Assembly: GCA_018064695.1 (NCBI GenBank)
Contig: JAGHUU010000124.1
Span: forward strand, 1 to 12,658
Source of the DNA: Candidatus Blautia equi
GTDB taxonomy: Bacteria > Bacillota > Clostridia > Lachnospirales > Lachnospiraceae
DNA length: 12,658 nucleotides
Direction: 5' to 3'
The position numbers and the translations under genes are program-made. The notes beneath the pieces were generated by a model. That model had not been told where the DNA came from. It was given only the letters and a program-made list of their open reading frames with translations, and made no database searches. This document shows, one piece after another, positions 6,965-12,658 of the stretch. The stretch's first letter is position 1, and every line of letters starts with the position of its first letter.

Positions 6965-7549
6965 ATGAATACAGAAGTAAAGATCAAGCATTTCCGTGAG
7001 ACCGCCATCCGGCAGGCCCGGGACCTCTCCGAGGATCAGGTGGAGGCCCATCAGCAGGCCATGGCAGCCATGGAGGTGGAGCATAAAAAGACCAGAAAGA
7101 AAAATGCGGAGCTCACCTATCAGATGGAGGAGGAGAGTGCAAGAAGAGAAGCGGCCAGAGTACTTGCCGCAGAGACATTGAACCTTCGCCATGCAGCCTC
7201 CGGAAGACAGATGGAGCTTAAGGAGCAGCTGTTTGAAGAGGTGAAGGAGCGTCTTCTCGCATTTAAAAAGACACCGGAGTATGAAACCTATCTGCTTACA
7301 AAGATCCGCGAGGCAGTAGCCTTTGCGGAGAAGGATAAGCTTCAAATCTATCTTTCCTCCGAGGATGCCGCGCTTTGCGAGACATTATCAGAAAAGAGCG
7401 GATTTAAGCTGGAGATTTCCGAAGCATCCTTTGGCGGCGGCATTCTGGCCTCTATTCCGGAGAAAAATATACAGATCAACAACACCTTTAAGAACGGCCT
7501 TGCGGCTGTTTTCAAGGAATTTACCTTTGACGGGAGGGCCAGAGTATGA
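6965..7549 (+). CDS. ntpE: V-type ATP synthase/ATPase subunit E (peripheral stalk)
   Basis: Subunit E pairs with the G/H subunit to make the peripheral stalk that fixes the A3B3 head. The 194 residues divide into a long charged coiled-coil N-terminal half (about 1-105, rich in Glu, Lys, Arg and Gln) and a globular C-terminal domain (about 110-190). The globular part carries the family's FGGGI motif near 166 and an IQINNTF segment near 180. An AGGTG site sits 5 bases before the ATG. The gene ends in a 4-base ATGA overlap with ntpA, implying translational coupling of stalk and catalytic subunits. Confidence 0.93.
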   Translation: MNTEVKIKHFRETAIRQARDLSEDQVEAHQQAMAAMEVEHKKTRKKNAELTYQMEEESARREAARVLAAETLNLRHAASGRQMELKEQLFEEVKERLLAFKKTPEYETYLLTKIREAVAFAEKDKLQIYLSSEDAALCETLSEKSGFKLEISEASFGGGILASIPEKNIQINNTFKNGLAAVFKEFTFDGRARV

Positions 7550-9315
7550 GCAGAACTGCAAGCATATATGGAATCAACGGCCCGCTGATCTACCTGAAAA
7601 CAGACCCCGGCTTTAAGATCTCAGAGATGGTCTATGTAGGTGCGGAGCGTCTGGTGGGAGAAGTCATTGGCCTGAAAAGAGGCATGACCACCATTCAGGT
7701 ATTTGAGGAGACAACAGGACTCCGCCCGGGAGACATCGTGGAGGGCACAGGCGCTGCCATCTCCGTTACCCTGGGACCCGGAATCCTCCACAATATTTTC
7801 GACGGCATTCAGCGTCCGCTGGCGGAGATCGCTAAAAATGCGGGCAAATATATCACCAGAGGTGTCAGTGTGGACTCTCTGGATACAGAGAAAAAATGGG
7901 ATGTGACCATGAAGGTCCGTGTGGGAGATGTGGTCCACGGCGGAACCATCATAGCTGAGACCCCTGAGACCCCGGCTATCATGCACAGATCCATGATCCC
8001 GCCTCATATTCAGACAGCTACCGTAGTCAGTGCAGCTCCGGATGGCGCGTATACCGTGCTGGAGCCTATTGTGACTGTGGAACTGCCGGATGGAAAACGG
8101 GAGGAGATCGCCCTGGCACAGAAATGGCCGATCCGTGTGCCGAGACCTACCAGCAAACGTTACCCGGCCGGCAAACCGCTCATCACCGGCCAGAGAGTGC
8201 TGGATACCATGTTCCCGCTGGCAAAGGGCGGCACAGCAGCCGTACCGGGCGGATTCGGAACCGGAAAAACCATGACCCAGCATTCCATCGCAAAATGGTC
8301 TGATGCGGATATCATTATCTATATTGGCTGCGGCGAGCGCGGAAACGAGATGACCCAGGTACTGGACGACTTTTCCAAGCTGGTGGATCCAAAATCCGGC
8401 GCCCTTATGATGGACAGAACCGCCCTCATTGCCAATACCTCCAACATGCCTGTGGCAGCCCGCGAGGCTTCCCTCTATTCCGGCGTCACACTGGCAGAAT
8501 ATTACCGTGATATGGGCTACGATGTAGCCATTATGGCAGACTCCACTTCCCGCTGGGCAGAGGCACTCCGTGAGCTCTCCGGCCGTCTGGAGGAGATGCC
8601 TGCAGAGGAAGGCTTCCCGGCCTACCTGGCATCCCGCCTCTCCACCTTCTACGAGAGAGCCGGCATGATGCTGAACTTAAACGGAACCGAGGGCTCTGTT
8701 TCTATTATCGGAGCGGTTTCCCCGCAGGGAGGCGATTTCTCCGAGCCTGTAACACAGAACACCAAGCGTTTTGTCCGCTGCTTCTGGGGACTGGATAAGT
8801 CGCTGGCTTACTCCAGACATTTCCCGGCCATCCACTGGCTCACCAGCTACAGCGAATATACCGATGATCTGACAGCCTGGTACCGTCAGAATGTATCTCC
8901 TAAGTTTATGGAGTACAGAAACCAGTTTATGACCATCTTAAATCAGGAGAGCTCCCTTATGGAGATCGTAAAGCTGATTGGAAGCGATGTGCTTCCGGAT
9001 GACCAGAAGCTGACACTGGAGATCGCCCGTGTCATCCGCCTGGGCTTCCTGCAGCAGAATGCTTTCCACCCGGAGGACACCTGCGTGCCGCTGGAAAAGC
9101 AGTTCCTGATGATGGATACCATTATTTATCTTTACGAAAAGTGCCGTACCCTGGTAAATATGGGTATGCCTGTGTCCGTTCTGAGACAGCAGAAGATCTT
9201 TGAGCGCGTCATTGCCATCCGCTACGATGTGCCGAACAAAGACCTGAATCTCTTTGAAGAGTACAAAAAAGAGATCGACGCGTTTTATGAACATGTACTG
9301 GAAATCAACGGCTGA
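7546..9315 (+). CDS. ntpA: V-type ATP synthase/ATPase catalytic subunit A
   Basis: Three A subunits alternate with three B subunits and hold the catalytic nucleotide sites at their interfaces. The 589-residue length is normal. The Walker A loop GGFGTGKT is at 235-242 (K241, T242). The catalytic glutamate E264 lies in GCGERGNE (261-268), and ADSTSRWAEALRE is at 331-343. The insert that distinguishes A from F-type beta subunits (the non-homologous region) spans roughly 118-190. No key residue is missing. GGGAGGG (7532-7538) lies 7 bases before the ATG, inside the end of ntpE, and supports this start. The reaction is ATP hydrolysis driving ion export, or ATP synthesis from an ion gradient; the sequence does not decide the direction. 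Confidence 0.98.
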   Translation: MSRTASIYGINGPLIYLKTDPGFKISEMVYVGAERLVGEVIGLKRGMTTIQVFEETTGLRPGDIVEGTGAAISVTLGPGILHNIFDGIQRPLAEIAKNAGKYITRGVSVDSLDTEKKWDVTMKVRVGDVVHGGTIIAETPETPAIMHRSMIPPHIQTATVVSAAPDGAYTVLEPIVTVELPDGKREEIALAQKWPIRVPRPTSKRYPAGKPLITGQRVLDTMFPLAKGGTAAVPGGFGTGKTMTQHSIAKWSDADIIIYIGCGERGNEMTQVLDDFSKLVDPKSGALMMDRTALIANTSNMPVAAREASLYSGVTLAEYYRDMGYDVAIMADSTSRWAEALRELSGRLEEMPAEEGFPAYLASRLSTFYERAGMMLNLNGTEGSVSIIGAVSPQGGDFSEPVTQNTKRFVRCFWGLDKSLAYSRHFPAIHWLTSYSEYTDDLTAWYRQNVSPKFMEYRNQFMTILNQESSLMEIVKLIGSDVLPDDQKLTLEIARVIRLGFLQQNAFHPEDTCVPLEKQFLMMDTIIYLYEKCRTLVNMGMPVSVLRQQKIFERVIAIRYDVPNKDLNLFEEYKKEIDAFYEHVLEING

Positions 9316-9332
9316 GAAGGAGGGAGCATTTC

Positions 9333-10715
9333 ATGGCAATTGAATATTTAGGCCTCAGTGAGATCAATGGCCCTCTGGTAGTGCTGGAAGGTGTGAAGAA
9401 CGCCGCCAATGAGGAGATCGTGGAGTTCCTCATGGACGACGGCACACAGAAGATCGGCCGTATCATAGAATTATATGAGGACAAAGCGGTGATCCAGGTT
9501 TTCGAGGGCACCGATAACATGTCCCTCTACAATACCCACACCCGCTTAACCGGTCATCCTATGGAGCTGGGCCTTTCCCCGGAGATCCTGGGAAGAACCT
9601 TCAATGGTATCGGCCAGCCTATAGACGGGCTTGGGGATATCAACCCTGAGATGAAGGTGAACATCAACGGACTTCCGTTAAACCCGGTTTCCCGCGAGTA
9701 CCCAAGAAACTATATCAACACCGGATTTTCCGCCATCGATGGCCTCACCACACTGATCCGCGGACAGAAGCTGCCTATCTTTTCCGGAAACGGTCTGCCC
9801 CATGACAAGCTTGCGGCCCAGATCGTGCGCCAGGCTTCCCTTGGAGCAGCCGGGGAGGATAATTTTGCCATTGTTTTTGCAGCCATGGGCGTAAAATACG
9901 ATGTGGCAGAGTTCTTCCGGAGAGAGTTTGAGGAGAGCGGTGCTTCCGAGCATGTAGTGATGTTTTTAAATCTTGCCAACGACCCTGTAGTGGAGCGTCT
10001 TCTGACTCCTAAGCTGGCCCTTACAGCGGCAGAATATCTGGCTTTTGAAAAAGGGATGAACATTCTGGTTATCCTTACGGATATCACCTCTTTCTGCGAG
10101 GCTATGCGAGAGGTCTCCTCCTCCAAGGGCGAGATCCCATCCAGAAAAGGCTATCCGGGATACCTGTACAGTGAGCTGGCTACTCTCTACGAGCGCGCCG
10201 GCATTGTGGCAGGCGGCACCGGTTCCGTTACCCAGATCCCAATTCTTACCATGCCGAATGATGACATCACCCATCCGATCCCTGACCTTACCGGTTACAT
10301 CACCGAGGGTCAGATCGTACTGGAGCGATCCCTGCACGGACAGGGCGTGTATCCGCCTATCAACGTGCTGCCATCCCTCTCACGTCTTATGAAGGACGGC
10401 ATCGGTGAGGGCTTTACAAGAGAAGATCATCAGGATGTGGCCAACCAGCTGTTTTCCTGCTACGCAAAAGTGGGCGATGCCAGAGCCCTGGCTTCCGTTA
10501 TCGGCGAGGACGAGCTTTCTCCTTCCGACAAGCGTTACCTGGCTTTTGGACGTGCCTTTGAGGCAGAGTTCGTGGGACAGAAAGAAAGCGAGAACAGGGA
10601 CATTATGGAGACCCTGGAGAAGGGCTGGAACCTGCTGGGACTGCTTCCGCGCGAGGAGCTGGACCGTATCAATACTAAGATTCTGGATAAATACTATAAA
10701 GAGACAGGACGATAA
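9333..10715 (+). CDS. ntpB: V-type ATP synthase/ATPase regulatory subunit B
   Basis: B is the non-catalytic partner of A in the hexameric head. The 460-residue product has the beta-barrel start (EYLGLSEINGPLVVLEG), and the Walker A loop is replaced by SGNGLPHDKLAAQI (from residue 151). That replacement is the standard B-subunit form and explains the loss of catalysis. LTDITSFCEAMREVSS and KGYPGYLYSELATLYERAG are further family hallmarks, and the C-terminal helical domain is complete. AAGGAGGG (9317-9324) lies 8 bases before the ATG, and the gap from ntpA is 17 bases. Confidence 0.98.
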   Translation: MAIEYLGLSEINGPLVVLEGVKNAANEEIVEFLMDDGTQKIGRIIELYEDKAVIQVFEGTDNMSLYNTHTRLTGHPMELGLSPEILGRTFNGIGQPIDGLGDINPEMKVNINGLPLNPVSREYPRNYINTGFSAIDGLTTLIRGQKLPIFSGNGLPHDKLAAQIVRQASLGAAGEDNFAIVFAAMGVKYDVAEFFRREFEESGASEHVVMFLNLANDPVVERLLTPKLALTAAEYLAFEKGMNILVILTDITSFCEAMREVSSSKGEIPSRKGYPGYLYSELATLYERAGIVAGGTGSVTQIPILTMPNDDITHPIPDLTGYITEGQIVLERSLHGQGVYPPINVLPSLSRLMKDGIGEGFTREDHQDVANQLFSCYAKVGDARALASVIGEDELSPSDKRYLAFGRAFEAEFVGQKESENRDIMETLEKGWNLLGLLPREELDRINTKILDKYYKETGR

Positions 10716-10735
10716 GATAAGAAGGGAGTGATTTC

Positions 10736-11353
10736 ATGGATCCGAATGCTTTTCCAACCAAGGGAAACCTGATACTGGCCAAGAACTCCCTGGCCCTTTC
10801 CCGTCAGGGCTTTGAACTCATGGATAAGAAGCGAAACATTCTCATCCGTGAAATGATGGAGCTGATAGAGAAGGCCAGAGTGATTCAGACAAAGATCGAC
10901 CGGACCTTCCGGGATGCCTACGAGGCCCTTCAGAAGGCAAATATGGAGGTGGGTATCAGCCGTGTACAGCAGATCGCCCATACGGTTCCTATTGACGATT
11001 CCATCCGCGTGAAGGTGCGAAGCGTCATGGGCACAGAGATCCCGCTGGTGGAATACGACCCCTCCCCGGCGGCGCCTACCTATTCCTACTACGACACCAG
11101 AGAGTCCCTGGATGAGGCCCGTGAGGCCTTTGAGCGGGTAAAAGAGCTGTCCATTGAGCTCTCCATGGTGGAAAATGCCGCCATCCGTCTGGCCAACAAT
11201 ATCAAAAAGACCCAGAAGCGCGCCAATGCGCTGAAAAATATTACCATCCCGCGCTATGAAGCCCTGACCAGAGACATCCAGAATGCCCTGGAGGAGAAGG
11301 AGCGCGAGGAGTTTACAAGACTGAAGGTCATCAAACAGATGAAGCAATCATAA
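10736..11353 (+). CDS. ntpD: V-type ATP synthase/ATPase subunit D (central shaft)
   Basis: D is the long antiparallel coiled coil that turns inside the A3B3 head and, with F, transmits torque to the C subunit and K ring. The 205-residue product starts with the conserved NAFPTKGNLILAKNSL region. It has an N-terminal helix to about 75 and a central, more variable beta-rich segment near 90-125. A long C-terminal helix bears LANNIKKTQKRANALKN near 155-170 and ends in a charged tail. GGGAGTG lies 6-7 bases before the ATG. Its TAA overlaps an ATG at 11353 by one base (TAATG), and no terminator follows, so transcription probably continues into the repair gene. Confidence 0.97.
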   Translation: MDPNAFPTKGNLILAKNSLALSRQGFELMDKKRNILIREMMELIEKARVIQTKIDRTFRDAYEALQKANMEVGISRVQQIAHTVPIDDSIRVKVRSVMGTEIPLVEYDPSPAAPTYSYYDTRESLDEAREAFERVKELSIELSMVENAAIRLANNIKKTQKRANALKNITIPRYEALTRDIQNALEEKEREEFTRLKVIKQMKQS

Positions 11354-11410
11354 TGAGCGGAACTTACAACATCCGGGGCAGAGAGCTGTTCCGGATGTTT
11401 CAGGTACTGC

Positions 11411-11417
11411 AGGGAGA
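11411..11417 (+). promoter_or_regulatory. Ribosome binding site deciding the alkD-like start
   Basis: AGGGAGA sits 7 bases before the ATG at 11425. The alternative upstream ATG at 11353 has no purine-rich site before it. This favours 11425 as the main translation start. Confidence 0.55.
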
Positions 11418-11424
11418 ACATGTT

Positions 11425-12099
11425 ATGGATATTATTGAGAGATTAAGAGAGTTTCAGGATGAAAAGAACGCGGCGTTTCAGGCCAAGCTGACACCGGGGG
11501 TGGATAAGGAGCTTTTTCTGGGTGTCCGTGTGCCGGATGCCAGAAAACTGGCGAAGGAATTCTATAAGGATCCGGCTTCCGAAGCCTTCCTTAAACAGCT
11601 GCCCCATACTTATTTTGATGAGAACATGGTGCACGGTCTCCTCATCTCAGAGATGAAGGATTTTGAAAAATGTGCAGAAGCCATGGATAGATTCCTCCCT
11701 TATGTGGATAACTGGGCTGTGTGCGATATTATTTCCCCTAAAGTGTTTAAAAAGCACAGACCGGAGCTTCTTATAAAGATCCGGGAGTGGATCGCCTCCC
11801 CGGAGGTGTATACCTGCCGCTTTGGCATGGAGATGCTGATGTCCCATTTCCTGGATGAGGACTTTTCTCCGGAGCTTCTGGAGCTTCCGGCGAATGTCAT
11901 TTCCGAAGAGTACTACGTAAATATGATGATCGCCTGGTTCTTTGCCACAGCTCTTGCCAAGCAGTGGGATGCCGCGATTCCATATATAGAAGAGAAGCGA
12001 ATGGGCCGCTGGGTGCACAATAAGACCATCCAGAAGGCCAGAGAGAGCTACCGCATCACACCGGAGCAAAAGGAATATCTGAAGAGCTTAAAACAGTGA
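11425..12099 (+). CDS. AlkD-like DNA alkylation repair protein (HEAT-repeat glycosylase family)
   Basis: The 224-residue product matches the AlkD / DNA alkylation repair family (PF08713 type), all-helical HEAT-like proteins that remove bulky or cationic alkylated bases. The start MDIIERLREFQDEKNAAFQA, then GVRVPDARKLAKEF, and PHTYFDENMVHGLLI are typical. DNWAVCD places W97 and D101 four apart, as in Bacillus AlkD, and R132 in TCRFGMEML matches the third active-site position. The function is inferred from the family. The frame opens earlier at 11353 (24 more residues) with a TAATG overlap with ntpD. I chose 11425 because it has a ribosome site and gives the family's usual N-terminus; the extension has no recognisable content. 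The GH2 gene starts 24 bases after the stop, so the two are probably co-transcribed. Confidence 0.85.
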   Translation: MDIIERLREFQDEKNAAFQAKLTPGVDKELFLGVRVPDARKLAKEFYKDPASEAFLKQLPHTYFDENMVHGLLISEMKDFEKCAEAMDRFLPYVDNWAVCDIISPKVFKKHRPELLIKIREWIASPEVYTCRFGMEMLMSHFLDEDFSPELLELPANVISEEYYVNMMIAWFFATALAKQWDAAIPYIEEKRMGRWVHNKTIQKARESYRITPEQKEYLKSLKQ

Positions 12100-12122
12100 G
12101 AACCCTGGAGTGGGAGAGAAAA

Positions 12123-12658
12123 ATGAAGCGTTTATTTAATGATGGCTGGGAATTCACTAAACAGCCGCTTTTTACGAAAATTGAGGAAATGCTGGAGAGA
12201 CAGGAGGCATTTGCCCCTGTGGGACTTCCCCACGACTGGCTGATCTATCAGGCAAACGATCTGTATGAGGACAGCACCGGATGGTATCGAAGAGTGCTGG
12301 ACTATAAGAAACAGGCAGATGAAAAGATCTTCCTGTATTTTGAAGGAATCTATATGGACAGCCATATTTATGTGAATCCCCGGGAGAATTCGGAGGCCGT
12401 TTTTGAATGGAAGTATGGCTATTCTTCTTTTGAAGTGGAGCTTACGCCTTATCTTAAGGCTGGAAAGAATGAGATCTGGGTGTCGGTGGATCATCAGTCC
12501 CCTAACACCAGATGGTATTCCGGCGCCGGAATCTACAGAAATGTCTGGCTGAAGACCGTACATGAAAAATATATCGCGACGGACAGTATTTATTTCCATG
12601 CTGAAAAAACAGACGGTGATGTCTGGGATATTATGATATCTGCCGAAGCGCTGGGAGG
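12123..12658 (+). CDS. Glycoside hydrolase family 2 protein (beta-galactosidase-like), N-terminal part
   Basis: The frame is open from ATG 12123 through the window edge (178 codons plus two bases), so only the N-terminal sugar-binding jelly-roll domain is seen. Hallmarks in order are RLFNDGWEF at the start, LPHDWLI near 37-43, GWYRRVL near 55, FLYFEGIYMDSHIYVN near 72-87, and YGYSSFEVELTPYLKAGKN near 99-117. WYSGAGIYRNVWL follows near 132-144. These match GH2 beta-galactosidases and relatives, which hydrolyse terminal beta-linked sugars such as galactose, glucuronic acid or mannose. The TIM barrel and catalytic glutamates lie outside the window, so substrate specificity cannot be given. No signal peptide is present, suggesting a cytoplasmic enzyme. 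GGGAG (12112-12116) lies 6 bases before the ATG. It is probably read from the upstream transcript. Confidence 0.9.
   Translation, partial: MKRLFNDGWEFTKQPLFTKIEEMLERQEAFAPVGLPHDWLIYQANDLYEDSTGWYRRVLDYKKQADEKIFLYFEGIYMDSHIYVNPRENSEAVFEWKYGYSSFEVELTPYLKAGKNEIWVSVDHQSPNTRWYSGAGIYRNVWLKTVHEKYIATDSIYFHAEKTDGDVWDIMISAEALG

Overview
The window looks like chromosome from a Gram-positive gut anaerobe, most likely a Lachnospiraceae-type clostridium. The grounds are a complete bacterial V/A-type ATPase operon, strong AGGAGG-type ribosome sites, a surface protein with a clostridial-style VKTGD sortase signal, and a family 2 glycoside hydrolase of the LPHDW/GWYRR type. This is an inference from gene content; no species can be named from the sequence.

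Layout. Positions 1-225 hold no gene, only an intrinsic terminator (163-186) reading leftward. Positions 226-2433, minus strand, encode a 735-residue secreted, cell-wall-anchored protein. It has a signal peptide, a very acidic Glu-rich segment, two copies of a two-domain unit (A-B-A-B), a Pro/Ala/Lys spacer, and a sorting signal. A 248-base divergent intergenic region follows. It carries a tiny leader ORF (2450-2464) for the surface gene, a 17-base near-palindrome (2576-2592), and a good extended -10 promoter (2597-2625) for the rightward operon.

Positions 2682-11353, plus strand, form a nine-gene V-type ATPase operon in the order H(G)-C-I-K-F-E-A-B-D. A and B form the catalytic hexamer. D and F form the rotor shaft, and C is the socket joining the shaft to the membrane ring. 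E and H form the peripheral stalks. I is the membrane stator with the essential arginine, and K is the ion-carrying ring. Spacing is tight except for two gaps of about 100 bases (H-C and I-K) that contain repeats or hairpins. With no terminator visible, the transcript appears to run on into an AlkD-like DNA alkylation repair gene (likely start 11425) and then a GH2 glycosidase (12123 to the window edge, truncated).

Most of the window is recognisable core metabolism. The parts that merit a second look are the surface protein's modular duplication and leader ORF, the palindrome beside the ATPase promoter, the signal-peptide-like second helix of the K subunit, and the co-transcribed alkD-GH2 tail.
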